Source: Pseudomonadota bacterium | GTDB lineage: Bacteria > Pseudomonadota > Alphaproteobacteria > Rhodospirillales > Magnetospirillaceae | Reading direction: 5' to 3' | DNA: 64,000 bases | NCBI GenBank assembly: GCA_021781575.1 | Contig: JAJXWP010000015.1 | Span: 24,696-88,695 of the forward strand | Notes under the pieces: model-generated | What the model was told of the DNA's origin: nothing | Databases searched by the model: none | The model's input: only the letters and a program-made list of their open reading frames with translations | Made by a program: the position numbers and the translations under genes | Shown: positions 7,833-18,531 of the stretch, piece by piece | How the letters are laid out: each line of letters starts with the position of its first letter | How positions within the stretch are numbered: position 1 is the stretch's first letter

Positions 7833-9908
7833 CTACTTCCGATCTGCGCCGAAGAGCGGCTCCAGGGCGGGGCGCAGCAGCATCGCCCCCGCCGCACTCA
7901 GGTGACTGTCGTCGCCGTACAACGGTTGCCCGTTGCGGGCCGCCGGGCAACTGTCGGCGTCGCAGAACAGATCGAGGGTGCGAATGTAGACGGCTCGCCC
8001 GTCGGCCGCCGCCTGGCGGAACAGATCGTCCACCCATTGCTGGCGTCGCACCGTTTCCCGGCGGTCGGCGGAGAAACCCATGATAAACGGGCGGCGCAAT
8101 AATGCATCGACGGCGACCGCGTCGTCGACATTAAACGGCTGTTGCGGCGCATCCTGGATCAGCGCCACCCTGCTGCCCATCCGGCCAAGCAGGGCGAGGA
8201 CATTTCCCAGGCCCGCCGAAAACGCTTGGTGACCGTCGTCGACGGAAATGCCGGAGCAACGATTATCCTCGCACAGCCAAGGGGCACGGTCGGCACCGAA
8301 GACCGCGGGGAAGTTCATGGCAGCCACATTGGGCCAGCGCGCCGCCAGCAGCGCCAACGGTGCCGGCGACCGGTTCAAGTCCGCGACGACCGCCCGGTTG
8401 AACTCACCGCATGCCCCTTCTCGTCTAGCAACGGACGCCGCGGCATCGATCAGCGGCGGGCAAGCAGGAGACCAGAACAACATTCCACGCAGGCCGCGAG
8501 CATGGGCGATGGCATCAAGCACCGGGGAGAGATGGCCCGCGTGAGAATCGCCCCAGACGACGAAATCCGCATTCCCTTCCCCATCCCAACTGCCCAGTCG
8601 GCATTTCCAGCCGCCGTGGAACCGCGTAGCCGGGCCGGTGCAGAACACCGACGGGACCAGCCCCGCACGGTGCCGCAGAGCGATTTCGCGCTGGGCCTCG
8701 GCCAACGGGAGCCGCCCGGGAAGACCGTGGGTCGACCGGGCCACCTGCCCGACCGCCAGCAGCGCCGCCAGCACGGCCAAGCCGGCCGCCAGCAGTGGCC
8801 GGCGGCGAGCGAGGACGCGGCGGCTCCGCACCGGCCCCTCGATCAGCGCGGCGGTGGCCGCCGCCAGCGCCACCGACAGGACCATCAAGCTCAGCCGCAC
8901 CGACAGCAACGGCTCTCCAAGATGCTCGAACCGCGCCAGCACCAACAGTGGCCAATGCCATAGGTACAATGGGTAGGAGATGCGGCCGACCCATACCGCC
9001 TCCTTGCGCGCCAACAGCGCCGTAGCGATTGGCTTCGCCCTGCCCTCCGCCCAGCCCTCTCCACCCCAGATCAGGGCGACGGCGCCGAGGCAGGGCAGCA
9101 GCGCCGCAGCCCCGGGAAACGGCGTCCGGTCGTTGAAGAGGACGATGGCAGCGGTGATCGCCACCATGCCGGCCGACGCCATCAATCCTGACTGGATTGC
9201 CGACAGACGGGGGCGCGGCGACAGTGCCAGCAAAGCGCCGCCCAACAATTCCCATGCTCGCGACGGCAGCAGGAAGAACCCGGCAAGGTGTGAAAAGATG
9301 CTGGCGTGCACGGATACGGCGAGGGAGATCAGGCACAGAGCGGACAGGACGGAGACGACGCCCAGGTCCCGCAGCCCGCACCGCCGCGTCAGCCGGAGAA
9401 GGAGAGGGAAGAGAACATAGAACTGCTCCTCGATGGCCAGAGACCACAGATGAAGCAGTGGCTTCAACGTCGCCACACCGGCAAAATAATCGCTTGATTT
9501 CTTGAAGAACCAGATATTGGTGGCAAAGAATGACGACCAGATGAATTCGCTTCCCAGCTCTTGCATCTTGTCGGGAGGGAGCAGGAACAGCGTGGCGGCA
9601 AACGTCGACAGCGCCACTACGGCGAGGGCCGGAAAGATCCGGCGGACCCGCCGTTCGTAGAAGCCGGCCAGGGAAAATCTTCCCTCGCGGATTTCTGCGC
9701 CAAGGATACCGGCGATCAGATAGCCGGAAATGACGAAGAAGACGTCAACCCCGACGAATCCCCCGGCGAAGCCGGGAATGCCGTAGTGGTAGAGCACCAC
9801 CGGGATGATCGCCAGGGCGCGCAGGCCATCGATGTCCGCCCGATACCGCCTCGTAGACGGCGCCGCGGCGAACTCGAGCCGGCGGCCGCCCTCGGTGATC
9901 ACGTTCAT
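7833..9908 (-). CDS. Acyltransferase 3 / SGNH fusion (OafA/YrhL type)
   Basis: This 691-residue membrane protein likely O-acetylates a surface polysaccharide or peptidoglycan-linked glycan. Residues about 20-370 form the acyltransferase-3 domain with about ten membrane segments. It begins YRADIDGLRALAIIPVVLYHYG, with the catalytic-region histidine, and continues GVDVFFVISGYLI. The C-terminal third is a periplasmic SGNH hydrolase-like domain with VWGDSHAGHL (block I) and YGDDSHLSAAG, the Asp-x-x-His block V. This two-domain architecture is that of Salmonella OafA and related proteins. No LPS or capsule genes are adjacent, so the acceptor is unknown. It is followed by copy C of the dispersed repeat on its upstream side. 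Confidence 0.87.
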   Translation of the reverse strand: MNVITEGGRRLEFAAAPSTRRYRADIDGLRALAIIPVVLYHYGIPGFAGGFVGVDVFFVISGYLIAGILGAEIREGRFSLAGFYERRVRRIFPALAVVALSTFAATLFLLPPDKMQELGSEFIWSSFFATNIWFFKKSSDYFAGVATLKPLLHLWSLAIEEQFYVLFPLLLRLTRRCGLRDLGVVSVLSALCLISLAVSVHASIFSHLAGFFLLPSRAWELLGGALLALSPRPRLSAIQSGLMASAGMVAITAAIVLFNDRTPFPGAAALLPCLGAVALIWGGEGWAEGRAKPIATALLARKEAVWVGRISYPLYLWHWPLLVLARFEHLGEPLLSVRLSLMVLSVALAAATAALIEGPVRSRRVLARRRPLLAAGLAVLAALLAVGQVARSTHGLPGRLPLAEAQREIALRHRAGLVPSVFCTGPATRFHGGWKCRLGSWDGEGNADFVVWGDSHAGHLSPVLDAIAHARGLRGMLFWSPACPPLIDAAASVARREGACGEFNRAVVADLNRSPAPLALLAARWPNVAAMNFPAVFGADRAPWLCEDNRCSGISVDDGHQAFSAGLGNVLALLGRMGSRVALIQDAPQQPFNVDDAVAVDALLRRPFIMGFSADRRETVRRQQWVDDLFRQAAADGRAVYIRTLDLFCDADSCPAARNGQPLYGDDSHLSAAGAMLLRPALEPLFGADRK

Positions 9909-9931
9909 CCTCCCCCGCCCCTCTTTAACGC

Positions 9932-10029
9932 CCCCTCACCGGGCGCGGCCAAAGGACCCAAGGTCCCGCCCGGCGAGGGGCAAAACCGCCGCTAATGCAC
10001 GGAACCATTTGAATGGTCCAGTGCATTAG
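9932..10029. repeat. REP-like dispersed repeat, copy C (stem plus tail hairpin)
   Basis: CCCCTCACCGGGCGCGG (9932-9948) is nearly complementary to CCCGCCCGGCGAGGGG (9965-9980). It is followed by a tail hairpin in which CTAATGCAC (9992-10000) pairs with GTGCATTAG (10021-10029), with an inner ACCATT/AATGGT stem. The right half matches the right end of the 28096-28403 element (CCCGCCCGGCGAGGGGC then a hairpin then TAG). The final TTA is the cysS stop codon read in reverse. Confidence 0.75.
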
Positions 10030-11405
10030 CCACGCCGCCAGCTGGTGCCGTGCGGGCCGTCCTCCAGAAGCACGCCGTTGTCGGCCAGTTCCTTGCGGAT
10101 CCGGTCGGCCTCGGCGAAATTCTTGCTCTTGCGGGCGGCGATCCGCTGCTGGACCAGATCGTCGATCCGGCCGTCGCTCAAGGCCGTGCCGCCCGCCGGC
10201 GTCCAGCGGAACCACGCCTCCACATCCTGCTGCAGAAGTCCCAGGACATCGGCCCCGGCCAGCAGGGCACCCTTCCATCGGGCCTTCTCGCCGTCCGTGG
10301 CCGCCTTGTTGAGCTGGGTCGCCAGTTCGTGCAGATGCGACACAGCCAGCGGCGTGTTGAGATCGTCCTTGAGGGCGGCAAGCACCTCTATGGGAACCTC
10401 GTCCCGGCCTTGCGGCTGGATATGGGCGACGCTGCGCAGCGCCAGGTAGAGGCGATCGACAGCGGCACGGGCCTGCTTCAGGCCTTCGGCGGTCCAGTCG
10501 AACGGCTGATGATAGTGGGCGGACAGCATGCACAGGCGGATGGCTTCGCCCGGCGCCTGATCGAGCAGATCGCGGACGGTGAAGAAGTTGCCGAGAGACT
10601 TCGACATCTTCTCGCCTTCCACCATCAGATAGCCGTTGTGGAGCCAATAGCGGGCGAACGGCTGGCCGTGGGCACAGACGCTCTGGGCGATCTCGTTTTC
10701 ATGATGGGGGAAGACCAGATCCTGGCCACCGCCATGGATGTCGAAGGTGATCCCCAGATATTCCTTGCTCATGGCCGAGCATTCGATATGCCAGCCCGGG
10801 CGACCGCGGCCCCACGGGCTATCCCAGCCGGGCAAGTCCTGGGAAGACGGTTTCCATAGCACGAAATCGGCCGGATGCTGCTTGTAGGGCGCCACCTCGA
10901 CGCGGGCGCCGGCGATCAGTTCGTCCTGCGTCCGCCGCGACAGCATGCCATAGTCGGACATGGACGGGACCGAGAACAGCACATGCCCCTCGGCCTGATA
11001 GGCATGGCCGCGCTCCAGCAGGGCCTGGATCATGACGATCATCTGCCCGATATGTGCCGTCGCCCGCGGCTCGACATCCGGAGGCAAGGCGTTGAGCGCG
11101 CCGATATCCTCGTGGAAGGCCTGGGCGGTACGGGCGGTGATGGCGGAAATCGGCTCGCCGCTCTCCTTGGCACGGGCATTGATCTTGTCGTCGACGTCGG
11201 TGATGTTGCGCACATAGACGACGTTGGGATAAAGCCGCTTGAGCAGGCGATAGAGGACGTCGAAGACAATCACCGGCCGGGCGTTGCCGATATGGGCACG
11301 GTCGTAGACGGTGGGCCCGCAGACATACATGCCGACGCGATCGGGATCGAGCGGAACGAAGGGCTCCTTGCGGCGGGTCAGCGTGTTGTAGAGGATCAGC
11401 GGCAT
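10026..11405 (-). CDS. cysS: Cysteine-tRNA ligase
   Basis: This class I aminoacyl-tRNA synthetase charges tRNA-Cys. The sequence shows the HIGH-box variant HIGNARP, the zinc ligands in [24 protein letters not shown] and HHENEIAQS, and the KMSKS loop [13 protein letters not shown]. The predicted 459 residues are normal. I start at [14 protein letters not shown] because the extra upstream codons overlap an inverted repeat (11421-11483). The stop codon TAA is embedded in repeat copy C. It follows gltX on the same strand after about 90 bases. Confidence 0.97.
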   Translation of the reverse strand: MPLILYNTLTRRKEPFVPLDPDRVGMYVCGPTVYDRAHIGNARPVIVFDVLYRLLKRLYPNVVYVRNITDVDDKINARAKESGEPISAITARTAQAFHEDIGALNALPPDVEPRATAHIGQMIVMIQALLERGHAYQAEGHVLFSVPSMSDYGMLSRRTQDELIAGARVEVAPYKQHPADFVLWKPSSQDLPGWDSPWGRGRPGWHIECSAMSKEYLGITFDIHGGGQDLVFPHHENEIAQSVCAHGQPFARYWLHNGYLMVEGEKMSKSLGNFFTVRDLLDQAPGEAIRLCMLSAHYHQPFDWTAEGLKQARAAVDRLYLALRSVAHIQPQGRDEVPIEVLAALKDDLNTPLAVSHLHELATQLNKAATDGEKARWKGALLAGADVLGLLQQDVEAWFRWTPAGGTALSDGRIDDLVQQRIAARKSKNFAEADRIRKELADNGVLLEDGPHGTSWRRG

Positions 11406-11420
11406 CGTCTTCGTCCTTGA

Positions 11421-11483
11421 TGTCATCCCGAGCGGACCGAGGTGTCTGCCGGTCCCAGACGATCCGCCGGCCTCAGGATGACG
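11421..11483. repeat. Inverted-repeat element between gltX and cysS
   Basis: GTCATCCCGAG (about 11422-11432) and CTCAGGATGAC (about 11472-11482) form terminal inverted repeats with one mismatch around a GC-rich centre. Ends of the type GTCATCCTGAG are common in small palindromic repeats of proteobacterial genomes. No open reading frame of note is present. Confidence 0.55.
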
Positions 11484-11492
11484 ATGACAGTG

Positions 11493-12830
11493 TCAGGCAG
11501 TTTCGCCACAGAGGCGCGCCTGGGCGCGGGCGCGGCCGACAAGAGGTAGCAGAGTCTTCAGTTCCGGTCCATGCTCCCGACCGGTCAAGGCCAAGCGCAA
11601 CGGATGAAACAAATCCCGCCCCTTGCGACCGGAGGCGGCCTGCACCGCCGTCGTCCAGGCCTTCCAGGTATCGGTCGTCCAAGGTTCGGCCGGCAGCAGT
11701 GCTGCCGCCTGGCGGGCGAAGGCCGCGTCCTCGATCACCGGGGCCACGGCCTCGCGGCAGATATGCCACCAGTCGCGGGCCTGCGAGAGATCGGTGAGGT
11801 TGGCGCGCACGGCGACCCAGAATGCTTCGTCGGCGTCCAGCCCGATCTGCTTCAGGCGTGGTTCGGCCTCGATGAACGGCATTTCATGCAGCAGGCGGGC
11901 GTTGAGATGGGTCAAGTCAGCGACGTCGAACTTCGGCGTGGCGCGACTGAATTTGCCGATGTCGAATTCGTCGATCAGCTGATCGAGGTTGCTGCGCGGC
12001 TGGATCGGATCGGATGTCCCCAGCTTGGCCAGCAGGCTGTTGACCGCCATGCCGTCGATCCCTTCGGCCCTGAGCTCGCCAAGGGACAGGCTGCCCAGGC
12101 GCTTCGACAGGCCTTGACCGGTCGCGTCGGTCAGCAGCGACAGATGGGCGAAGGCCGGCGGCTCGGCGCCCAGGGCGCGGAACAATTGAATCTGGGCCGC
12201 GGTATTGGTCACGTGGTCCTCGCCGCGGATCACATGGGTGATCGACAGCTCGGCGTCATCGACCACCGAGGGCAGCGTGTAGAGCGGCGTGCCGTCGGCC
12301 CGGATCACGACCGGATCGCTGAGGTGGGCGGCATGGTAATGGCAGGGCCCGCGTACCAGGTCGTCCCAGCGGACTTCGCCGTCCTCCAGCCGGAACCGCC
12401 AATGAGGTTGCCGGCCCTCGGCTTCCAGCTTGCGCCGGTCGGCCGCCGTCAGCTTCAGCGCGGCGCGGTCATAGACCGGCGGCTCGCCGCGTGCCAGTCG
12501 GCGCTTGCGCTTGTACTCCAACTCTTCGGGCGTTTCGTAGCAGGGATACAGCCGGCCGTCGACCTTGAGCTTCTCGGCGGCGGCGGCGTACCGGTCCAAG
12601 CGCTGCGACTGCTTGACCTTGCGATCCCAGGAAAGACCCAGCCAGCGCAGGTCCTGGCGGATCGCCTCTTCGTACTCGGCACGGCTCCGCTCGCTGTCGG
12701 TGTCGTCGATGCGCAACAGGAAATAGCCGCCGTGGCGCTTGGCGAACAGCCAGTTGATCAGCGCGATGCGGGCATTGCCCACATGCAGGCGGCCGGTGGG
12801 ACTGGGAGCAAAACGAACCGTGACGGTCAT
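11493..12830 (-). CDS. gltX: Glutamate-tRNA ligase
   Basis: This class I synthetase of 445 residues charges tRNA-Glu. The HIGH-box is [14 protein letters not shown] near residue 17 and the KMSKS loop is [10 protein letters not shown] near residue 240. [16 protein letters not shown] and [11 protein letters not shown] are further GlxRS segments. Alphaproteobacteria often carry two gltX copies, one of which can charge tRNA-Gln for GatCAB; which type this is cannot be told from sequence alone. It overlaps the upstream nadE by four bases, so the two are probably co-translated. Confidence 0.93.
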   Translation of the reverse strand: MTVTVRFAPSPTGRLHVGNARIALINWLFAKRHGGYFLLRIDDTDSERSRAEYEEAIRQDLRWLGLSWDRKVKQSQRLDRYAAAAEKLKVDGRLYPCYETPEELEYKRKRRLARGEPPVYDRAALKLTAADRRKLEAEGRQPHWRFRLEDGEVRWDDLVRGPCHYHAAHLSDPVVIRADGTPLYTLPSVVDDAELSITHVIRGEDHVTNTAAQIQLFRALGAEPPAFAHLSLLTDATGQGLSKRLGSLSLGELRAEGIDGMAVNSLLAKLGTSDPIQPRSNLDQLIDEFDIGKFSRATPKFDVADLTHLNARLLHEMPFIEAEPRLKQIGLDADEAFWVAVRANLTDLSQARDWWHICREAVAPVIEDAAFARQAAALLPAEPWTTDTWKAWTTAVQAASGRKGRDLFHPLRLALTGREHGPELKTLLPLVGRARAQARLCGETA

Positions 12831-14482
12831 TGGGTATCGGTAAATCCGTTGACAATGGGATAGCGCCGGTCGCGGCCGAAGGCCTTGCTGGTGATCTTCA
12901 CCCCGGGCGGCGCCTGGCGCCGTTTGTATTCCGCCCGGTCGAGCATACGGAACACCTTGCGCACCACCGTCGCGTCATGCCCCGCGGCGACAATCTGCGC
13001 CGGACCCATTTCGCGCTCGATCAGACATTCGAGGATGGCGTCGAGCTGATCATAGGGCGGCAGCGTATCCTGGTCGGTCTGATTGGGCTTCAGTTCGGCC
13101 GAAGGCGGCTTGGTAATGACCCGCTCCGGCATCACTGGGCCGTCCGGTCCCAGCCCACCTTCCGGCTTGTGCCCGTTGCGCCAGCGAGAGGCGGCGAAGA
13201 CAGTGGTCTTATACACGTCCTTCAGCACCGAATAGCCGCCGCACATGTCACCATAGAGCGTCGCGTAACCCACCGACATCTCGGACTTGTTGCCGGTCGA
13301 CAGCACCATGTAGCCGAACTTGTTGGACAGAGCCATCAGGGTGATGCCGCGCGAGCGGGCCTGCAGGTTTTCTTCGGTAATGTCGGGGACGGTTCCGGCA
13401 AACGGCCCCGACAACATCCGGCCGAAGGCGTCCATGGCCGGCCCGATATCGACGCTATCGAGGCGAATACCGTTGAGTAGCGCCACCGCTGACGCGTCCT
13501 CAAGGCTTTCGGTCGAGGTATAGGGTGACGGCATCATGACGCACCAGACTTTGTCCGGCCCCAGCGCGTCGGCCGCCACCGCCGCCGACAAGGCACTGTC
13601 GATGCCCCCCGACAGGCCGATCAGCACGCCCTTGAAGCGGTTCTTGCGCACATAATCGCGCAAGCCCCACATCATCGCCTGGTAGATGCCTTCGACGCCT
13701 TCCACCGGCCGCGCCAAAACGTCCGGGTTCGGCAGAAGCATGTCGTCAGCCCGCCGCCAGCGGGAGGTTTCCACCGTTTCCCGCCATGCCGGAAGCTGTT
13801 GGGTAAGCCGCCCCTTGGCGTCGATGACGAACGACGCGCCGTCGAACACCAGTTCGTCCTGGCCGCCGACCTGGTTGAGGTAAACGAGCGGCAAGCCGGT
13901 CTCGGCGGCGCGAGCGATGGCGTGGGTCATGCGGGCATGGCGCTTGTCTGTCTCGAACGGCGAGCCGTTGGGCACCACCAGCACCTCGGCACCACCCTGG
14001 CACAGGCTGGCCGCCACGTCGGTGTACCACATGTCCTCGCAGATCATGATGCCCAGGCGGATGCCGCGGAAGTCCACCGGTTCGGGCAGCGGCCCCGCCG
14101 CGAACACCCGCGCCTCGTCGAACACCCCGTAATTGGGCAGATGATGTTTCAACACGGTCGCTGCGATGCGCCCGCCATCCAGCAGCAACGCAGCGTTATA
14201 CCGCCGGCCGTCGATCCGCCACGGAGCTCCCACCAGCATGGCCGGTCCGCCATCGGCCGTGGCCGCAGCAAGGGTCCCGATGGCCCCGGCAACGGCGTCG
14301 AGGAAGGCCTCCTTCAGAACCAGGTCTTCCGGCGGATAGCCGGACATCGCCAGCTCGGGAAACACCACCAGGTCTGCTCCGGCCGCGTGCCGGCGCGCAT
14401 CGAAGATACGGCGTAGATTGCCCGGAACGTCGCCGACCGTGGGATCGATCTGCGCCAGGGCTATGGAAAGGGCGTCGGACAT
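12827..14482 (-). CDS. nadE: Glutamine-dependent NAD+ synthetase
   Basis: This two-domain enzyme amidates deamido-NAD to NAD using glutamine. The N-terminal nitrilase-type amidase carries the Glu-Lys-Cys triad in [30 protein letters not shown] and [13 protein letters not shown]. The C-terminal ATP-binding synthetase has the P-loop [14 protein letters not shown] and [19 protein letters not shown]. Length of 551 residues fits the bacterial glutamine-using class. The next upstream gene on the same strand is nicotinate phosphoribosyltransferase, so the Preiss-Handler NAD salvage steps are clustered here. Confidence 0.96.
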   Translation of the reverse strand: MSDALSIALAQIDPTVGDVPGNLRRIFDARRHAAGADLVVFPELAMSGYPPEDLVLKEAFLDAVAGAIGTLAAATADGGPAMLVGAPWRIDGRRYNAALLLDGGRIAATVLKHHLPNYGVFDEARVFAAGPLPEPVDFRGIRLGIMICEDMWYTDVAASLCQGGAEVLVVPNGSPFETDKRHARMTHAIARAAETGLPLVYLNQVGGQDELVFDGASFVIDAKGRLTQQLPAWRETVETSRWRRADDMLLPNPDVLARPVEGVEGIYQAMMWGLRDYVRKNRFKGVLIGLSGGIDSALSAAVAADALGPDKVWCVMMPSPYTSTESLEDASAVALLNGIRLDSVDIGPAMDAFGRMLSGPFAGTVPDITEENLQARSRGITLMALSNKFGYMVLSTGNKSEMSVGYATLYGDMCGGYSVLKDVYKTTVFAASRWRNGHKPEGGLGPDGPVMPERVITKPPSAELKPNQTDQDTLPPYDQLDAILECLIEREMGPAQIVAAGHDATVVRKVFRMLDRAEYKRRQAPPGVKITSKAFGRDRRYPIVNGFTDTQ

Positions 14483-14516
14483 GGTTTCCGCAAGCTATGC
14501 GGCAGGGCCGGCACTG

Positions 14517-15689
14517 TCAACGATTGGCGGGTCCGCTGTGCCGCAGCAGGAATTCTCGGCCGAGCTTCACCTTGGGCACGCCGTCGTAGTCGACGATATC
14601 GGCCGTGGCATAGGTCTCGCTCCAGTTCTCGGGCAGGAAGGAGCCGGTGCCGACCACGTCAATGGGGGCCTTGGCATAGGCCATCACCCGGCATTTCGCC
14701 GGGTTGAATCCCGATGACACGACGAGCCGCACCTTGCTGAAGCCGGCGTCATTGAGCCGTTCGCGCATGTGCCAGACGGCGGCGGCCGAAACGCCGGTGC
14801 CGACAAGGTGACGCAGTTCGGCGTCTGTCCGGTAACCGCGAATCGATTCCGGGGCATGCCTCTCCAGGACCGCGTAGGAGCCTTGCGGATCGAGCCCTTC
14901 GAGGAAACGGCCGCCGTGAGTGTCCAGGCGCAGCGCGATCCGCCCCTCCTCGGCCAATGCGGGAAATCGGCGGCAGACCTCCAGGCCGTCGGTGACCTCG
15001 CGACCGAAATAGTCGACCAGCACGGCGAGATCGTCGGCGGGAAAGGTTTCGTGGTACATCTCGGCGGCCCGTACGGTCGACCCGGCATAGCCGATCAAGC
15101 CATGCGGCATGGTCCCCCGACCGCCGGCCTGGCCAAAATAATGCGCCGTCGCCATCGTCGCGTTACCGACGAAACCCTTGGCGTTGGCCGTGCGGCGCGC
15201 CGCACAGGAACCGACCGAGGCGGCATAGGCCATCAGTTCGGCCATTTCGGCACCGGCGCAATGACGCGCATCCATGGCAAGAAAGGCCACCTGAGGCAGC
15301 TCGACGCACATGGTATAGGCGTTGTAGGCGGCGACGCAGGCAGCACCCAGCTTCTGCAAGAGGATGGTCTCGAGGTCGACCAGGTGGAACAGCGAGCCGC
15401 CGACATACATCAACGGCTCGCCGGCACCAACCCAGGCGCCCTCCTCGTAGTTGAGGCGGATGTCGAAGCGCGTGGCGCGCTCGGCGGCGATCCGTTCCAG
15501 CCACTGGACGGCAAGGCGCGGCGTGAACAGCACTGGCCGCCGCATGAACACGGCATAGGTGACCCGGCAATCACCGTAGCGTTCGACGATCGCCTTGGTC
15601 CGCAGGAAATAGTGGTCGGTCAGGCGCGCGACGTCATCGCCGCCGGGCCCGGCCGCCGTCCCAGCGCACTGACCGGCCATCTCGTTCAT
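14517..15689 (-). CDS. pncB: Nicotinate phosphoribosyltransferase
   Basis: This 390-residue enzyme converts nicotinate and PRPP to nicotinate mononucleotide, entering NAD salvage. Recognisable segments are [41 protein letters not shown], the phosphate-loop region [20 protein letters not shown] with [13 protein letters not shown], and [13 protein letters not shown]. The C-terminal [24 protein letters not shown] is typical of the family. It overlaps aroG by four bases and lies 34 bases upstream of nadE. The adjacency with nadE supports nicotinate rather than nicotinamide as substrate. Confidence 0.87.
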   Translation of the reverse strand: MNEMAGQCAGTAAGPGGDDVARLTDHYFLRTKAIVERYGDCRVTYAVFMRRPVLFTPRLAVQWLERIAAERATRFDIRLNYEEGAWVGAGEPLMYVGGSLFHLVDLETILLQKLGAACVAAYNAYTMCVELPQVAFLAMDARHCAGAEMAELMAYAASVGSCAARRTANAKGFVGNATMATAHYFGQAGGRGTMPHGLIGYAGSTVRAAEMYHETFPADDLAVLVDYFGREVTDGLEVCRRFPALAEEGRIALRLDTHGGRFLEGLDPQGSYAVLERHAPESIRGYRTDAELRHLVGTGVSAAAVWHMRERLNDAGFSKVRLVVSSGFNPAKCRVMAYAKAPIDVVGTGSFLPENWSETYATADIVDYDGVPKVKLGREFLLRHSGPANR

Positions 15690-17059
15690 GACGCAACGGC
15701 CAGGCCCCGCAACCGAGCCCGCAGGTCCTTCAGCGTTTCGGCGATGAGGAATGCCAGTTCCAGCGCCTGGGTGGCATTGAGCCGGGGATCGCAGTGGGTG
15801 TGGTAACGGTCACCGAGGCGCGCCTCGGTGATCGCCTGGGCCCCGCCAATACATTCGGTGACGTCCTGGCCGGTCATCTCGAAATGGACACCGCCCGACT
15901 TGGTCCCTTCCGCCCGATGGGCGGCGAAGAAGCCCTTCACCTCGGCCAGCACCCGATCGAACGAGCGGGTCTTGTAGTCGCCCATTTTTACCGTATTGGC
16001 ATGCATCGGATCGCACAGCCACACCACCGAGCGGCCTTCACGCTTCACCGCCCGCAGGAGCGGCGGCAGCTTGGCCTCCACCTGATCTGCCCCCATGCGG
16101 GTGATGACGGTGAGCCGCCCCGGCTCGTTGGTCGGGTTGAGCATGTCGATCAGGCGCAACAGATCTTCCGGCGCGGTCGTCGGCCCGGCTTTGCAACCGA
16201 TGGGGTTGCTCACCCCGCGCAAGAATTCCACATGGGCGCCGTCCACCTGCCGGGTTCGGTCGCCGACCCACAGCATATGGGCCGAGCAGTCATACCAGTC
16301 GCCGGTGGTCGAATCGACGCGGGTCAGGGCCTGCTCGTACTGCAGGATCAGCGCCTCGTGAGAGGTGAAGAAATCGGTCTCGCGGATCTGCGGGGTGGTG
16401 TCCGAAGTCAGCCCACAAGCCTCCATGAACGCCAGGGCTTCGTCCAACCGGGCGCATAGATCGGCGTAGCGGGCGCCCGAGTTGCCGGCGACGAAGCCCA
16501 AATTCCATTGGTGCACCTTGTGCAGGTCGGCGTAGCCACCCTGAGCAAAAGCCCGCAGCAAGTTCAGCGTCGCCGCCGACTGGTTGTAGGCACGCACCAG
16601 GCGCTCAGGGTCCGGGATGCGGGCTTCCGGGGTGAACTCCATGCCGTTGACCATGTCGCCGCGATAGGCCGGCAAGGTCACCCCGTCGATGGTTTCCGTC
16701 GGCGCCGAGCGCGGTTTGGCGAACTGTCCGGCCATGCGCCCCACTTTGACCACCGGGCAGGCAGCGCCAAACGTCAGGACCACGGCCATCTGCAGCAGCA
16801 CGCGGAAGGTATCGCGGATATTGTTCGGATGGAATTCGGCGAAGCTTTCCGCGCAATCACCGCCCTGAAGGACAAAGGCCTTGCCTTCGGCCGCCTGGGC
16901 AAGATGGGCTTTCAGCCGGCGCGCTTCACCGGCGAAGACCAATGGCGGAAAGTTGCGCAGCTGCGCCTCGACCGCCGCCAGCTTGTCTGCGTCAGGATAG
17001 TCGGGCACCTGCTGGATGGGTTTCATCCGCCAGCTGTCCGGGGTCCAGGTCTCGGCCAT
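15686..17059 (-). CDS. aroG: 3-deoxy-7-phosphoheptulonate synthase, class II
   Basis: This plant-type (class II) DAHP synthase catalyses the first step of the shikimate pathway from PEP and erythrose 4-phosphate. The 457-residue protein starts [23 protein letters not shown] and contains [40 protein letters not shown] and [20 protein letters not shown]. These are diagnostic of class II and absent from the E. coli AroFGH class. No other shikimate genes are adjacent. It is the first gene of an aroG-pncB-nadE-gltX-cysS unit linked by short overlaps. Confidence 0.95.
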   Translation of the reverse strand: MAETWTPDSWRMKPIQQVPDYPDADKLAAVEAQLRNFPPLVFAGEARRLKAHLAQAAEGKAFVLQGGDCAESFAEFHPNNIRDTFRVLLQMAVVLTFGAACPVVKVGRMAGQFAKPRSAPTETIDGVTLPAYRGDMVNGMEFTPEARIPDPERLVRAYNQSAATLNLLRAFAQGGYADLHKVHQWNLGFVAGNSGARYADLCARLDEALAFMEACGLTSDTTPQIRETDFFTSHEALILQYEQALTRVDSTTGDWYDCSAHMLWVGDRTRQVDGAHVEFLRGVSNPIGCKAGPTTAPEDLLRLIDMLNPTNEPGRLTVITRMGADQVEAKLPPLLRAVKREGRSVVWLCDPMHANTVKMGDYKTRSFDRVLAEVKGFFAAHRAEGTKSGGVHFEMTGQDVTECIGGAQAITEARLGDRYHTHCDPRLNATQALELAFLIAETLKDLRARLRGLAVAS

Positions 17060-17233
17060 TACAGTCCTCTAGGTGCGATGCAATAAAGAAAACCCTGCAT
17101 ATACGCTCTTGAAAGCATTTATGCCAGCACCACCGCGACGGCAAGCAGGTCGCCCCTCCCGTCCGGTGACGCCCTATGCTACACTTTTGCCTTGATTTTC
17201 GTTCCACCTCGGAACAACGGTGACGGGAAGGGG

Positions 17234-17617
17234 ATGATGGCCACGCAGGGCTTGGACATGCGCACGGTAGTCCGATGGATTGCGGTCGCCGCCAGCACGG
17301 CGTGGATCACCCTGACCATCTACCAGGAATTCATCGACGTCGACCCCACCCAGTACGGCTTCAAGTCGGCCGAGGTGGAAACGCGCCTGAAGTCCTGCTC
17401 CGGCACCTTCCAACAACGCTACGACTGCAAAGAGGCAGTGATCATCGCCAAAGGCCACCGAAGCTTCGCCATCTGGGCCGAAAAGGTGGCGTTGATTCTG
17501 GGGCCGCCGCTGATCGTCGGCATGCTGCTCAACCGCCTCGGCCAAGAACGCTCCTCAAAAGACGCGGACTACTACACCAAGCCTCCGCCACCGGTGACCA
17601 AGCGCCGTGTGCGCTGA
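17234..17617 (+). CDS. Hypothetical membrane protein, two predicted transmembrane segments
   Basis: From the ATG preceded by GGGAAGGGG this reads as about 127 residues. One hydrophobic segment lies near the N-terminus (VVRWIAVAASTAWITLTIYQEF) and a second around residues 80-105 (FAIWAEKVALILGPPLIVGML). The 45-residue loop between them holds two cysteines, CSGTFQQRYDC, spaced so that a disulfide is possible if the loop is periplasmic. The tail is basic and proline-rich. I do not recognise the family. It converges on the radical SAM gene with a two-base gap. An upstream in-frame start at 17192 is less likely. Confidence 0.6.
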   Translation: MMATQGLDMRTVVRWIAVAASTAWITLTIYQEFIDVDPTQYGFKSAEVETRLKSCSGTFQQRYDCKEAVIIAKGHRSFAIWAEKVALILGPPLIVGMLLNRLGQERSSKDADYYTKPPPPVTKRRVR

Positions 17618-17619
17618 CC

Positions 17620-18531
17620 TCACAATCCGCGCATCCAGTCCGGCCGCAAATGCCGGCTGCCAGCAATCGCCCGGTCGACCTCGGCGAGCAGCCGCAGGCG
17701 ATCCTTGGGGAGGGTGCCGGCCAGCGGAAGGCAGTTCGACGCGTGGTTGGAGCGGAAGATTACCGGGGCCACCGGATCCAGCCGATCCAGCAGCATCCGC
17801 TGTTCCGACAGGATCCCGACATCGTCCTGGGCGTCGAACCGCCCGTCCCAGCGCCCCAGGAAATCGTCGGCTGCCTCCGGCCTGACCATCAACTGCAGCG
17901 TCGACAGGTAGTGCGGCGGCGCGCGGTTGACCAGGGCCGCCGTCGCCGTCGCATGGTCTTCGGCCAGGCGGCGGCCGCCGACGCCGAGGATAACGGTGGC
18001 CGATATCTTCATGCCGGCACCGCGCGCCCTGCCGATGGCCTCGGCGATTCCGTCCGGACTGGCTCCCTTGGCGATCCGCCGCAGCACTTCGGCCGAGCCC
18101 GATTCGATGCCAAGGTAAATGAGCGACAGCCGCTTGGCTTTCAGCCGCGCCAGATCTTCCGGACTCTTGCGCAACAGCGCGATCGGCGTGGCATAGGCGG
18201 AAATCCGCTGAAGACGCGGCAGCGCTTGCGCCAGCCTGCCTGCGATGGCCTCCAACTGTTCGGTCGGCAGCACCAGGGCGTCACCATCGGCGAGGAACAC
18301 CCGGTGGGCGTCCGGCCAGACCGCCGATGCCTCGTCGATTTCGGCAAAGATCTCGGCCAACGGCCGGGGGCGGTACTGCTTGCTCCGATACATCGAGCAG
18401 AAGCTGCAGTGGTTGTAGCTGCATCCCAGCGTCGCCTGGATGATCAGGTTGTCGCCCTCGGACGGCGGCCGAAACAGGGGCATGTCGTAGCGCATGGCGG
18501 GCCTCTCGCTCTCCAGGGGCATCACCGTCAC
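17620..18531 (-). CDS. Radical SAM protein
   Basis: This 303-residue protein has the radical SAM cluster motif in LGCSYNHCSFCSMYR (CxxxCxxC), which binds a [4Fe-4S] cluster and SAM. The Elp3/MiaB-like barrel continues with VFLADGDALVLP, ISAYATPIALLRKSPEDL, SLIYLGIESGSAEVLRRI and KISATVILGVGGR. The overall layout resembles coproporphyrinogen oxidase-like and Elp3-like proteins of unassigned function. It overlaps the glutathione reductase gene upstream by four bases, suggesting coupled expression. The substrate is unknown. Confidence 0.82.
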   Translation of the reverse strand: MTVMPLESERPAMRYDMPLFRPPSEGDNLIIQATLGCSYNHCSFCSMYRSKQYRPRPLAEIFAEIDEASAVWPDAHRVFLADGDALVLPTEQLEAIAGRLAQALPRLQRISAYATPIALLRKSPEDLARLKAKRLSLIYLGIESGSAEVLRRIAKGASPDGIAEAIGRARGAGMKISATVILGVGGRRLAEDHATATAALVNRAPPHYLSTLQLMVRPEAADDFLGRWDGRFDAQDDVGILSEQRMLLDRLDPVAPVIFRSNHASNCLPLAGTLPKDRLRLLAEVDRAIAGSRHLRPDWMRGL

